From: Microbacterium hydrocarbonoxydans | Lineage (GTDB): Bacteria; Actinomycetota; Actinomycetes; Actinomycetales; Microbacteriaceae | Length of the DNA stretch: 64,000 bases | NCBI RefSeq assembly: GCF_000956475.1 | Contig: NZ_JYJB01000010.1 | Span: 930,001 to 994,000 of the forward strand | Direction of reading: 5' to 3' | Shown here: piece by piece, positions 47,050-55,205 of the stretch | Layout: the number at the start of each line of letters is the position of its first letter | How positions within the stretch are numbered: the stretch's first letter is position 1 | Notes under the pieces: model-generated | The model's database searches: none | What the model saw: only the letters and a program-made list of their open reading frames with translations | What the model was told of the DNA's origin: nothing | Made by a program: the position numbers and the translations under genes

Positions 47050-48171
47050 TCAGCGCCCCGGCGTGGCGACGAACGCTTCGCCCGCGCCTGAGAGCGTGAG
47101 CGACGTCTCGTCCTCGGTCGCGAAGACCCCGCGGCCGATCGGAACCGCTCGTGACACGGCATCCGCTCCGCTCACGGCCACTTCGCCCGCGGTCGCAAGC
47201 ACCATGGCAGGCCCGGCGACGGCGACCTCTATCGGATCGCCTGAGAGCGCGATCCGCCGCAGCGCGAAATCGGGGACATCAACCGGGTACTCGGTGACCG
47301 CGCCGCGCGTCGACGGTCGCAGCACCGGCACCGCTCCCGGGGTCGTGTCGAGGATCGACAGCAGCTCGGGCACGTCGATGCGCTTGGGGGTGAGGCCGCC
47401 GCGCAGCACGTTGTCGCTGGCCGCCATGATCTCCACGCCGAGCCCCGAGATGTACGCGTGCAAGAGTCCCGCCCGCAGAAAGACGCCCTCGCCGCGCGAC
47501 AGCACCAGATGGTTCATGAGCAGCGCGACGACCACGCCGGGGTCGCCCGGGTACACGCCCGCGATGCCCGCCGCCGCGCGCAGAGCGTCCGCCCACTCCC
47601 CCGATTCCGACTCGGCGGCATCGCGGACGGCGGCGATGATCGCGTCCACGTCGTGCTGCGCATCACCCGACAGCAGCCATTCGATCGTGTCGCGCAGCAC
47701 GTCGCCGTCTCCCGCGAGGCGTGTCCGGAGGGGATCGGCCGGGGTGCCGATGAGTTCGAGCAGCCGCAGCGTGTCGGCGACCGGCCGCAGTCCGCTCAGC
47801 GATTCGAAGCGGTCGCTGAGCGCGACGATGAGCTCGGGCTTGTGATTGGCATCTCGATAGTTGCGGGCCGGGTCGTCCATCGCGAGGCCGGCTTCACGCT
47901 CCCAGCCCTCGCGTGCCTGAGGGAGGGTGGGGTGCACCTGGATCGACAGCGGGGATCCTGCGGCGAGCAGCTTCAGCAGGTAGGGAAGGCTTCCGCCGGT
48001 GATCGAGTCGAGAGTGCGGTCGCCGTCGACATCGGCCGGGTCACCAGGGTGATCGCCGAACCAGACCTCGGCCTCCGGTGCCGATGACGGAGCGCGCCCT
48101 TCGAGCTCGGCAAGCAGCGTGCGCGACCCCCACGCATAGTCACGGGGCACATTCGACAGGTTCAGCAGCAT
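47050..48171 (-). CDS. manA: Mannose-6-phosphate isomerase, type I
   Basis: 373-residue zinc enzyme interconverting fructose-6-P and mannose-6-P, feeding GDP-mannose. Seen: 'NVPRDYAWGSRTLLAELEG', 'PYLLKLLAAGSPLSIQVHPTLPQAREG' with the Gln and His zinc ligands, 'NYRDANHKPELIVALSD' (Glu, His) and 'GLLHAYISGLGVEIMAASDNVLRGGLTPK' with the catalytic Arg region. I start at ATG 48171 (MLLNLSNVPRDYAWG), six bases after TACTCT; the open frame extends 29 codons upstream without a start signal. The phosphomannomutase that lies next to manA in mycobacteria is not in this window. Confidence 0.96.
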   Translation of the reverse strand: MLLNLSNVPRDYAWGSRTLLAELEGRAPSSAPEAEVWFGDHPGDPADVDGDRTLDSITGGSLPYLLKLLAAGSPLSIQVHPTLPQAREGWEREAGLAMDDPARNYRDANHKPELIVALSDRFESLSGLRPVADTLRLLELIGTPADPLRTRLAGDGDVLRDTIEWLLSGDAQHDVDAIIAAVRDAAESESGEWADALRAAAGIAGVYPGDPGVVVALLMNHLVLSRGEGVFLRAGLLHAYISGLGVEIMAASDNVLRGGLTPKRIDVPELLSILDTTPGAVPVLRPSTRGAVTEYPVDVPDFALRRIALSGDPIEVAVAGPAMVLATAGEVAVSGADAVSRAVPIGRGVFATEDETSLTLSGAGEAFVATPGR

Positions 48172-48177
48172 GCCCCC

Positions 48178-48183
48178 AGAGTA
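48178..48183 (-). promoter_or_regulatory. -10 box of manA (leaderless)
   Basis: TACTCT on the minus strand, six bases before ATG 48171. Confidence 0.5.
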
Positions 48184-48246
48184 GAGCTCCGGCGTGAGCG
48201 CAGCCGGGCACCCCGACGGGAGAGGGGACGCCGGGACGACTTCGGT

Positions 48247-48252
48247 TAGAGT
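48247..48252 (+). promoter_or_regulatory. -10 box of the nucleotidyltransferase gene
   Basis: TAGAGT, seven bases before an ATG at 48260. Transcription from here gives either a leaderless start at 48260 or a 33-base leader with AGAGGAG before the ATG at 48293. Confidence 0.5.
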
Positions 48253-48292
48253 TCTCAAGATGTCCGTCCGTCACGAGGTCCAGAGGAGCACG

Positions 48293-48760
48293 ATGCCATC
48301 CAAGGAGCACCAGGATTACAACCCGGGTCCGCGGGTGGGGATCACGTTCTCGACCTTCGATCTGCTGCACGCGGGGCACATCATGATGCTCGCCGAGGCG
48401 AAGCGGCAGTGCGATTACCTCATCTGCGGTCTGCAGATGGACCCCACGCTCGACCGTCCGGAGAAGAACGCCCCCACCCAGACCGTGGTCGAGCGGTACA
48501 TCCAGCTGCGCGGCTGCGAGTACGTCGACGAGATCGTGCCGTACTCGACGGAGCAGGACCTCGAAGACATCCTGCGCTCGTTCAAGCTCGACGTGCGCAT
48601 CGTCGGCGACGAGTACGAGGACCGCGACTTCACCGGCCGCACCTACTGCGAAGAGGCGGGTATCGAGCTGTACTTCAACAGCCGCGACCACCGCTTCTCC
48701 AGCTCCGGCCTGCGCAAGATCGTCGCCGCCAAAGAAGCCGAACGCACCGCCAACGCCTGA
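48293..48760 (+). CDS. Cytidylyltransferase-family protein (TagD/adenylyltransferase-like)
   Basis: 155 residues. Nucleotidyltransferase fold: 'GPRVGITFSTFDLLHAGHIMMLAEAKRQCDYLICGL' with the HAGH catalytic motif, 'RYIQLRGCEYVDEIVPY', 'DVRIVGDEYEDRDFTGRTYCEE', and the closing 'RFSSSGLRK', the variant of RxSST. Such enzymes activate glycerol-phosphate, ribitol-phosphate or similar head groups with CTP or ATP. Two starts are possible: ATG 48260 (leaderless, 11 residues longer) and ATG 48293 with AGAGGAG upstream, which I prefer. Divergent from manA; first gene of the surface-glycan region. Activated substrate unknown. Confidence 0.88.
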   Translation: MPSKEHQDYNPGPRVGITFSTFDLLHAGHIMMLAEAKRQCDYLICGLQMDPTLDRPEKNAPTQTVVERYIQLRGCEYVDEIVPYSTEQDLEDILRSFKLDVRIVGDEYEDRDFTGRTYCEEAGIELYFNSRDHRFSSSGLRKIVAAKEAERTANA

Positions 48761-48834
48761 ACGCCCGCGCTCCCCGTCCTCTTCGCAGCACGAGAACCTC
48801 AGCCGAGGCGCGGCGTGAGCACAGCACGGCGCGG

Positions 48835-48840
48835 TAGCCT
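48835..48840 (+). promoter_or_regulatory. -10 box of the first Wzy-like gene (leaderless)
   Basis: TAGCCT, seven bases before ATG 48848. Confidence 0.5.
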
Positions 48841-48847
48841 GAACGCG

Positions 48848-50263
48848 ATGGCGCAGTACACGAAGCATCCGGTCGCAGCCCCGCCCACCGCGCCAGAGCG
48901 CGAGTCGACGGGGCATCTGCTGCTGCGCGGGTACATCATCCTCGTGCTGATCGTCACCTTCGCGCACGCCGCCGTCTACAACCTGGTCGGACAGCTCGGC
49001 GCAGGAGTCGTGCTGGGAGCGTTCCTCCTGGCCACTCTCGGCATCGGCATCCCGATGCTCGCGAGACAGCATCCGCAGCCCTTCGCCTGGCGACGTCTGC
49101 CCTGGTCGGCCGTGGGCTATACGGTGCTCGCGCTCGTGTCGGTCGCGTGGTCGCAGTGGCGCGAGGCCACAGTCGTCACCTGGCTCCTGCTGGCGGCGAT
49201 CACGGTGAACGCCCTGTTCATCGCGCACGCGCTCACCTGGCGCGAGATCGTGAGGGCGCTGGCGTCGGCGTTCAAGTGGATCCTCGGACTGTCGCTGGCG
49301 CTCGAGCTGTGGGTGTCGCTCGTGCTCCAGCACGCGCTGCTGCCCAACTTCGTCGATCTGCCTGCGGGGAAGATCGACCCCCAGTGGTACTGGGTCCGCG
49401 ACAACCTGTTCGACGGAGGTCGTCTGCAGGGCATCGTCGGCAACGCGAACCTTCTCGGAATCATCAGTCTGTTCGCGATCATCACCTTCGGCGTGCTGTA
49501 CGCCGCCCGCGTGCGCTGGCGCACCACGCTCGCCCTGTGGACGCTGCTCGCCGCATACTTCCTCTTCCGCGCCGCGTCGGCGACCGCGTACGTGTGCGCG
49601 GCGGCCGCCGTGGTCGTGCTCGTCGTCGCGCTCCTCATGCGCCGCGCCCGCACCCCGCGGAGCCGGACGCGCATCTACGCCGTCGCGATCGGCGGCTCGC
49701 TCGTGCTCGGTGCCGCCGCGTGGTTGCTTCGCGAGCCGCTCCTCGGCGTCATCGGACGCAGCTCCGACCTCACCGGGCGGTCGAACAAGATCTGGGCCTC
49801 CGTGATCGATCGCTGGCAGCAGCATCCGCTCTTCGGCAACGGGTTCTCGAGCCCGTGGCTGCCCTCCGATCCCGCGTTCGCGAACTGGATCGAGGACCAC
49901 GGCATCACCGTGTTCCACGCGCACAACATGTGGCTCGACGTCCTCATGCAGCTCGGCGTGCTCGGGACGATCCTGATCGCGATCGCCTTCCTCAGCCTGC
50001 TCTGGCGATCGTGGTTCTTCGCGGTCGACCGCCCACGGTGGGATCTCGTCGCCCACCGCGAATACTCGCCGCTCACGCTGCTGCCCAGCCTGTTCACCGT
50101 CGTCCTCCTGGTGCAGGGGCTCACCGAGTCCACGCCGATCATGCTGTGGGGCTGGATGCTGCTCATCCTGCTGTCGTTCAAGCTCAAGACCACGCCGCTG
50201 CTCGGCGTCGGCGAGCGCGAACGCGTGATCGAACGCGGCGGGCGACGCCGGCGGGTGCCGTGA
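48848..50263 (+). CDS. O-antigen ligase/polymerase (Wzy) family membrane protein, copy 1
   Basis: 471 residues with about 11 helices between residues 25 and 450. The family loop is present near 290-370: 'GRSSDLTGRSNKIWASVIDRWQQHPLFGNGFSSPW' then 'FHAHNMWLDVLMQLGVLG', where the His of H-A-H-N is the conserved Wzy_C/ligase residue. Its role would be polymerising or transferring lipid-linked glycan units at the outer face of the membrane. ATG 48848 follows TAGCCT by seven bases. A second, divergent copy overlaps its stop. Confidence 0.9.
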   Translation: MAQYTKHPVAAPPTAPERESTGHLLLRGYIILVLIVTFAHAAVYNLVGQLGAGVVLGAFLLATLGIGIPMLARQHPQPFAWRRLPWSAVGYTVLALVSVAWSQWREATVVTWLLLAAITVNALFIAHALTWREIVRALASAFKWILGLSLALELWVSLVLQHALLPNFVDLPAGKIDPQWYWVRDNLFDGGRLQGIVGNANLLGIISLFAIITFGVLYAARVRWRTTLALWTLLAAYFLFRAASATAYVCAAAAVVVLVVALLMRRARTPRSRTRIYAVAIGGSLVLGAAAWLLREPLLGVIGRSSDLTGRSNKIWASVIDRWQQHPLFGNGFSSPWLPSDPAFANWIEDHGITVFHAHNMWLDVLMQLGVLGTILIAIAFLSLLWRSWFFAVDRPRWDLVAHREYSPLTLLPSLFTVVLLVQGLTESTPIMLWGWMLLILLSFKLKTTPLLGVGERERVIERGGRRRRVP

Positions 50264-51558
50264 CGGCTGGTCGTCGGATCAGCGGCCTGCTCGGCTCGGC
50301 GGAGATGGCGAGAGCCTTCACGATCGCCGTCCTGACAGCCGTGTTCGCAGCGCTGTCCATCGAGCGGATGTCGTCGCCCGTCACGCTCGCGACGGTGATC
50401 TCGCTGCTGTGCCTGCTCGGTGCCGCGATCCTCTGGGTGCGGCGCGAGGAGCTCTCGGTGCTGCGCGTCGCGCCGACGTCGCTGCTGGTGTTCCTCGCCT
50501 GGGCGCTGGTGAGCCTGGTGTGGACCACGGACAAGTCCGACACGCTGTTCGCGTGGATGGCGCTGTTCGGCTACGGCTTCCTCGCGATCACGGTCGGGCA
50601 CATCCGCGACACCCTGCAGACCGTGCGCGCGCTCGGCGACAGCCTTCGCCTGCTGCTGCTGGTGTCGCTCGGAGTCGAGATCCTCTCCGGGGTCCTCTTC
50701 GATGTGCCTTTCACGTTCCTCGGGGTGCAGGGGAATCTCGCGCTCGGCGGCCCGATCCAGGGGATCTTCGGCAGCCGCAACATGCTCGGCTTCGTGGCGG
50801 TGATCGCCCTCATCACCTTCGCGATCGAATGGCGGTCGCAGTCGCTCGACGCGAGGATCGCCGTCCCCTCCATCGCGCTGGCGGCCATGCTCGCCGTGCT
50901 GTCGGCGTCCCCCACGGTCCTCGTGCTCGCATTCGCTGTCGCCGTCGTGACCGTCGCGCTCACGATCGTCCGGCATGCTCCCGCCGAGCGCCGCAACGCC
51001 GTGCAGTGGGTTCTCGGGGCGCTCGTCGCGATGGCGCTGACCGCGGCATTCGCGCTGCGGCATCCGATCATCGCCCTGATGGATGCAGGATCCGACTTCT
51101 CGATCCGGGCGACCCTGTGGAACACGATCCTCGATTTCGTCGCCGTCAAGCCGATCCAGGGGTGGGGTTGGGTCGGCGGCTGGCCGGCGGGCGAGTATCC
51201 GTTCAACTACATCAACTTCACGCTCGACGACCACCACCAGAGCGCCCTGAACTCGTACTTCGACGTACTGCTGCAGCTCGGGTCGGCGGGTCTCGTGCTC
51301 TTCCTGCTGCTGGGCGGCATCGCCACGGTGCGTTCGTGGCTCGTCGCGAGCGTGCGGCGATCGGTCGTCTACGCGTGGACGCCGCTCATGCTCGTCACCC
51401 TCGCCGTCGAGTCGATGTTCGAGAGCTTCACGATCGTGGGCGCGGGCTGGTTCCTGCTCGTCCTGTGCGCCCTGCGGGCCGGGCAGTCACGGTCGTGGCG
51501 CGAGAACATCGATGCAGCGCAGACCGGGACCATGCCGACGCTGCGCGGCGAAGCCTGA
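50260..51558 (+). CDS. O-antigen ligase/polymerase (Wzy) family membrane protein, copy 2
   Basis: 432 residues, about 11 helices. Same fold as the upstream gene but only modestly similar: the loop reads 'RATLWNTILDFVAVKPIQGWGWVGGWPAGEYPF' and 'DDHHQSALNSYFDVLLQLGSAG', with the conserved His in D-D-H-H-Q-S-A-L-N. Start GTG 50260 overlaps the preceding stop. Two tandem ligase-type proteins suggest two separate polymers, or one polymerase and one ligase. A hairpin lies 33 bases past the stop. Confidence 0.9.
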   Translation: MTAGRRISGLLGSAEMARAFTIAVLTAVFAALSIERMSSPVTLATVISLLCLLGAAILWVRREELSVLRVAPTSLLVFLAWALVSLVWTTDKSDTLFAWMALFGYGFLAITVGHIRDTLQTVRALGDSLRLLLLVSLGVEILSGVLFDVPFTFLGVQGNLALGGPIQGIFGSRNMLGFVAVIALITFAIEWRSQSLDARIAVPSIALAAMLAVLSASPTVLVLAFAVAVVTVALTIVRHAPAERRNAVQWVLGALVAMALTAAFALRHPIIALMDAGSDFSIRATLWNTILDFVAVKPIQGWGWVGGWPAGEYPFNYINFTLDDHHQSALNSYFDVLLQLGSAGLVLFLLLGGIATVRSWLVASVRRSVVYAWTPLMLVTLAVESMFESFTIVGAGWFLLVLCALRAGQSRSWRENIDAAQTGTMPTLRGEA

Positions 51559-51590
51559 GCGTCGGTTGACCTCTTCGAAACGGCGACTGT

Positions 51591-51615
51591 GCGGTGGAGG
51601 AAAGCCCTCCACCGC
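51591..51615 (+). terminator. Hairpin after the Wzy pair, upstream of the glfT2 leader
   Basis: 10-bp stem GCGGTGGAGG/CCTCCACCGC with an AAAGC loop. It could end the Wzy transcript or, because the glfT2 leader begins a few bases later, act as part of a leader structure. A -35-like TTGACC (51566-51571) lies before it and a -10-like TAAGCT (51664-51669) after it. Confidence 0.55.
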
Positions 51616-51629
51616 CATGAGGTGATTCG

Positions 51630-51746
51630 GTGCGATCCCAGCATTCGATCATCGAAGACCGGATAAGCTACTCCCTGCTCGTCCAGTCCCGCCCGCTCAA
51701 CCTGCGATGCCGCGCGGACCATGAACCTCGGAGAATCACCTCGTGA
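51630..51746 (+). CDS. Candidate 38-codon upstream reading frame coupled to glfT2
   Basis: GTG 51630 has a strong ribosome site GAGGTG five bases upstream. The frame encodes 38 residues (begins VRSQHSIIEDRISYS, ends EPRRITS) and stops with TGA at 51744-51746, overlapping the glfT2 GTG (51743) as GTGA, exactly like real gene junctions in this DNA. The ribosome site (CATGAGGTGATTC, 51616-51628) is complementary, with one G-U pair, to GAATCACCTCGTG at 51733-51745, which contains the glfT2 start. The peptide matches nothing I recognise and has no signal or membrane helix. Read it as a leader peptide or coupling frame; it could still be chance. Confidence 0.5.
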   Translation: MRSQHSIIEDRISYSLLVQSRPLNLRCRADHEPRRITS

Positions 51747-53653
51747 CCTACGTCTTGCAGAACGTCGTCTTCCCTCTCGATCGAGACCCCGATCTCCTGC
51801 CGCTTTATGCAGATCCTGAAACCTGGTCGACGATCGAGGAGGAGCCTGTCCGGGTCTCGAGCCGGGCACACCTGGGAAACATCCTCGGACGCACCCGCGC
51901 CCGTATCGTCGCCGGACGTCGAGTCTCACTCGGCACGTATTTCAACGCCTTCCCCGCCTCTTACTGGCAGCACTGGACGAGCGTCCGCGAGGTCCGCCTG
52001 ACAGTGCGCACGTCCGGCCCGGCGACCATCCTCGTCTACCGCTCGAACGGCGGAGGAGTGCAGCAGCGCATCGACACCCGCGAGGTCAGCGGTGACGCGG
52101 CGACGTCTTTCGACATCGCTCTGACCCAGTTCAGCGACGGCGGCTGGATCTGGTTCGACGTCGTCGCCGATGAGAAGCACGCCATGCTCGAAGGTGCGGA
52201 GTGGACCACAGAGCAGCCCCCCGCGCGGGCAGGCAAGGCATCGCTCGGCATTACGACCTACAACAAGCCCGACTACTGCGTCGAAACGCTCACGGCCCTC
52301 GCAGACGCACCGGATGCACTGGAGCTGGTGGACAGGATCTTCCTCGTCGATCAAGGCACGCAGCTGGTCTCTGAGCAGGCCGGGTTCGACGATGTCGCTG
52401 CCCGTCTCGGAGAGACTCTCCAGGTGATCACTCAGCCCAATCTGGGAGGCTCAGGCGGATTCGCACGCGCGATGCAGGAGACCCTGGAGCGGCCCTCCAG
52501 CGACTTCGTTCAGCTTCTGGATGATGACGTCCGCATCGAGCCGGAGTCGCTGCGGAGGTCGATCGTCTTCGGTCAGTACGCGACGACGCCGCTGCTGGTC
52601 GGCGGTCACATGTTCGATCTGCTGGACCGGCCGAAGCTGCACGGGTGGGCGGAGGTCGTCGACAACGCGCCGTTCATGTGGCGCAACCTGTACCAGGAGA
52701 AGATGCCCCACGACTTCGGTCTCGCCAACCTTCGCCAGTCCCCTCTCCTGCACATGCGGATGGATGCGGACTACAACGGGTGGTGGATGTGCCTCATCCC
52801 CGTCGAGGCGATCCGAAAGGTCGGGCTGTCGCTACCGGCGTTCATCAAGTGGGACGACGCTGAATTCTGCCTTCGCGCGGGTGAGGCCGGGTATCCGACC
52901 GTATCGATGCCCGGTGTGGCATTGTGGCATGTCTCCTGGGTGGGCAAAGACGACTCGATCGACTGGCAGGCCTACTTCCATGCACGCAATCGCATCGTCG
53001 CCGGCCTTATCCATTCGACGGCGCCGCGTGGTGGCCTGCTGATCCGCCACAGCCGACGAGTCGACCTGAAGCATCTGATGATGATGCAGTACTACCCCGT
53101 GGCGTTGCGCGCCCGCGCGCTGCGCGACGTGCTCTCGGGCCCCGAGCACATGCGGCGTGGTCTGGCGACGGCGATGCCTGCGGCACGGAAGCTCGCTGCG
53201 CAGTATCCCGAGACCGTGATCCACAAGGACCCGACCCGGGTTCTCCATGCTCGTCGTGGTCGCCTCGTCTATCAGCGTCAGAAGCGAAACGTCTTCGACA
53301 GCCCCACCGGGTTCAAGCTGCGGTGGTTCACCCTGTCTACCCTGGTCTCGCACTGGCTGCACAGCCCGGCATCTGAGAACGTGGAGCAGCCTGAAGTCGA
53401 GTTCGGCAAGGGCGATGCCAACTGGTGGCGGGTCCCTCTCTACGACAGCGCTCTCGTGAGCGCTGCCGACGGTTCCGGCAAGAACATCTACACGCGGGAT
53501 CGGAAGAAGTTCCGTTCCCAGCTCCTCGAATCGATCAAGCTCCACGCTGCCCTGCGGCGCCGTTGGCCCCAGCTTCAGGAGCAGTACCGACGGGCACTCC
53601 CGGATCTGGTCTCCGCCGAGGCGTGGAAGCGTACGTTCGAGGACGAGGCGTGA
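51743..53653 (+). CDS. glfT2: Galactofuranosyltransferase GlfT2
   Basis: 636-residue processive GT2 enzyme that builds alternating beta-1,5/beta-1,6 galactofuranose chains from UDP-Galf. It aligns by eye along its whole length with mycobacterial GlfT2: N-terminal beta-sandwich ('SLGTYFNAFPASYWQHWTSV'), GT-A domain with 'ITTYNKPDYCVETL', 'QPNLGGSGGFARAM', metal site 'LLDDDVRIEP', catalytic base 'IKWDDAEFCLRAGEAGYPTVSMPGVALWHVSW' and a helical C-terminal region. The product is predicted to be a cell-wall galactan even though this lineage lacks mycolic acids. GTG start overlaps the candidate upstream frame; the GlfT1-like gene follows with a GTGA overlap. Confidence 0.95.
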   Translation: MTYVLQNVVFPLDRDPDLLPLYADPETWSTIEEEPVRVSSRAHLGNILGRTRARIVAGRRVSLGTYFNAFPASYWQHWTSVREVRLTVRTSGPATILVYRSNGGGVQQRIDTREVSGDAATSFDIALTQFSDGGWIWFDVVADEKHAMLEGAEWTTEQPPARAGKASLGITTYNKPDYCVETLTALADAPDALELVDRIFLVDQGTQLVSEQAGFDDVAARLGETLQVITQPNLGGSGGFARAMQETLERPSSDFVQLLDDDVRIEPESLRRSIVFGQYATTPLLVGGHMFDLLDRPKLHGWAEVVDNAPFMWRNLYQEKMPHDFGLANLRQSPLLHMRMDADYNGWWMCLIPVEAIRKVGLSLPAFIKWDDAEFCLRAGEAGYPTVSMPGVALWHVSWVGKDDSIDWQAYFHARNRIVAGLIHSTAPRGGLLIRHSRRVDLKHLMMMQYYPVALRARALRDVLSGPEHMRRGLATAMPAARKLAAQYPETVIHKDPTRVLHARRGRLVYQRQKRNVFDSPTGFKLRWFTLSTLVSHWLHSPASENVEQPEVEFGKGDANWWRVPLYDSALVSAADGSGKNIYTRDRKKFRSQLLESIKLHAALRRRWPQLQEQYRRALPDLVSAEAWKRTFEDEA

Positions 53654-54603
53654 CCGCGACGTTCGACCCGGCATCCGCGACGATCGTGATCGTCACGTTC
53701 AACCGCTCGCACCTTCTCACCGGCCTTCTCGAGAGCATCACCGCGATGGACCCGAAGCCGGGCCACGTCGTGATCATCGACAACGCCTCATCCGATGACA
53801 CCACCGATGTCGTCGAGTCCTTCCGCCCCCGCCTCGGCACCGAGCTGGTCTACCGCCGTCTCGAGACCAACACCGGTGGCTCCGGCGGCTTCAGCGAGGG
53901 TATGCGCACGGCGTACGAGCTCGGCTCGGAGTGGATCTGGATGATGGACGACGACGTCGAGGTCGTCTCCGACGGACTCGCCAAGATGGGCAAGTGGGCG
54001 CCGCGCTTCAAGAGCATCCAGGGCCGTCGTTACGACTACGACGGCAGCGAGTTCTACTGGCAGTACCGCATCGCCGAGCGCATGGGCATCCCGATCCCGT
54101 TCGCCCCCTCAGGATTCGACGAGTCCGGGTTCAAGGAGATGAACAGCGGATGCTTCGAGGGCATGTTCATCCATCGTTCGATCGTGCAGCAGATCGGCCT
54201 GCCCGACCCGCGATTCTTCATCTACTGGGACGACCAGATGTACGGGTGGCTCGCGTCTCGGCTGACCACCGCGGTGATCGTGAACGAGTTCGTGCTGCGC
54301 CGCACGCGTGAGATCAAGCAGTGGGACATGGGCATCCGCCACATGAACGCGTCGAGCAACGCCTATCGCTTCTACATCATGCGCAACCGGGCGTACATCA
54401 AGAACTACTACCGGGTGCACGGCGTCTACAACCCGCTGCTCTTCGGCCTGGGCACAGCCATGACCTTCGCGAAGGAGATCATCCGGCTGTTCTTCGTCGA
54501 GCGCACGGTTCGCGGCACAAGCAACCTCTTCCGCGGCCTTCGAGAAGGTGGCAAGCTCGGACGAGACCGCTCCTGGCAGCCCATGCCCCCGCTGGAAGGC
54601 TGA
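53650..54603 (+). CDS. GT2 glycosyltransferase, GlfT1-like
   Basis: 317 residues. GT-A fold: 'TIVIVTFNRSHLLTGLLESI', 'VVIIDNASSDDTTDVVESF', 'NTGGSGGFSEGMRTAYELGSEWIWMMDDDVEV' (DDD metal site), and 'FFIYWDDQMYGWLASR' as the catalytic acid region. The 'N-x-GGSGGF' plus 'MDDDV' and '(Y/W)xDDxx' pattern is that of GlfT1/GlfT2 relatives and of rhamnosyltransferases of the WbbL type. Coupled to glfT2 by overlap, so it most likely primes the galactan by adding the first galactofuranoses to a lipid-linked acceptor. The C-terminal helices ('FYIMRNRAYIKNYYRVHGVYNP', 'FAKEIIRLFFVERTV') may lie on the membrane. Confidence 0.88.
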   Translation: MTATFDPASATIVIVTFNRSHLLTGLLESITAMDPKPGHVVIIDNASSDDTTDVVESFRPRLGTELVYRRLETNTGGSGGFSEGMRTAYELGSEWIWMMDDDVEVVSDGLAKMGKWAPRFKSIQGRRYDYDGSEFYWQYRIAERMGIPIPFAPSGFDESGFKEMNSGCFEGMFIHRSIVQQIGLPDPRFFIYWDDQMYGWLASRLTTAVIVNEFVLRRTREIKQWDMGIRHMNASSNAYRFYIMRNRAYIKNYYRVHGVYNPLLFGLGTAMTFAKEIIRLFFVERTVRGTSNLFRGLREGGKLGRDRSWQPMPPLEG

Positions 54604-54605
54604 GC

Positions 54606-55166
54606 GTGAGCGACGAGCAGCCCGAGCTCCGCTGGGCGCCGATTCCGCCCGGCCCGCGTCGCGGTGCGCGAGTGTGGCTTGTGGTCGGCTTGGCCCTCGG
54701 GGTCGCGATAGTCGTCGCAGTGCTGCTCGCATTCTTGCTTCCCCGAGGCGGACCGGCCGCTCCCGAGTCCACAGCAACGCCCGCACCGGTCTCGTCGACC
54801 GCACCTGCGACGCCATCCGCCGCGCCCTCGTCGCAGCCGACGCCCTCACCCTCTCCATCCGAGCTGACTCCGGCCAAGCAGGCCGTCGATGATCGGCTAC
54901 TCAGCGCGCTCAGCGATCTCGAGTCGATAGAAACCACTTCCCCCGATCTCGCCCTGAGCATCGTGGCCGAGCTCCAGGACCAGGCTCAGCGGATCTCCGA
55001 TTCGCTTCCGGGCGCCGGTGTGACAGATGCGCATGCCGAGGTCGAGGCGTACTCGTCGAGTCTCGATGATCTCGTCGAAAGCCTCCAGAGCGGCACTGAC
55101 GTGTCTGCGCGGGCCGAGACGGCACGGAATGCCATCGCCGATCTTCGTGATGCTCTGAGACGATAA
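54606..55166 (+). CDS. Single-pass membrane protein with Pro/Ser/Thr linker, function unknown
   Basis: 186 residues. Short cytosolic N-terminus, one helix (about 23-44, 'VWLVVGLALGVAIVVAVLLAFLL'), an Ala/Pro/Ser/Thr-rich linker (about 47-92) and a small helical extracytoplasmic domain (95-186) with 'TPAKQAVDDRLLSALSDLESI'. The linker suggests it spans part of the wall. Starts GTG 54606, two bases after the GlfT1-like stop, so it belongs to the galactan operon. No family recognised. Confidence 0.8.
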   Translation: MSDEQPELRWAPIPPGPRRGARVWLVVGLALGVAIVVAVLLAFLLPRGGPAAPESTATPAPVSSTAPATPSAAPSSQPTPSPSPSELTPAKQAVDDRLLSALSDLESIETTSPDLALSIVAELQDQAQRISDSLPGAGVTDAHAEVEAYSSSLDDLVESLQSGTDVSARAETARNAIADLRDALRR

Positions 55167-55205
55167 TCACGCGCGCCGGCGGCGAACCCTGTATTCAGGA
55201 CGCCC

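Noticed and set aside
48140..50056. Long minus-strand frame across the nucleotidyltransferase and first Wzy gene
   Set aside because: It crosses a divergent promoter and two well-supported genes; composition is shadow-like.
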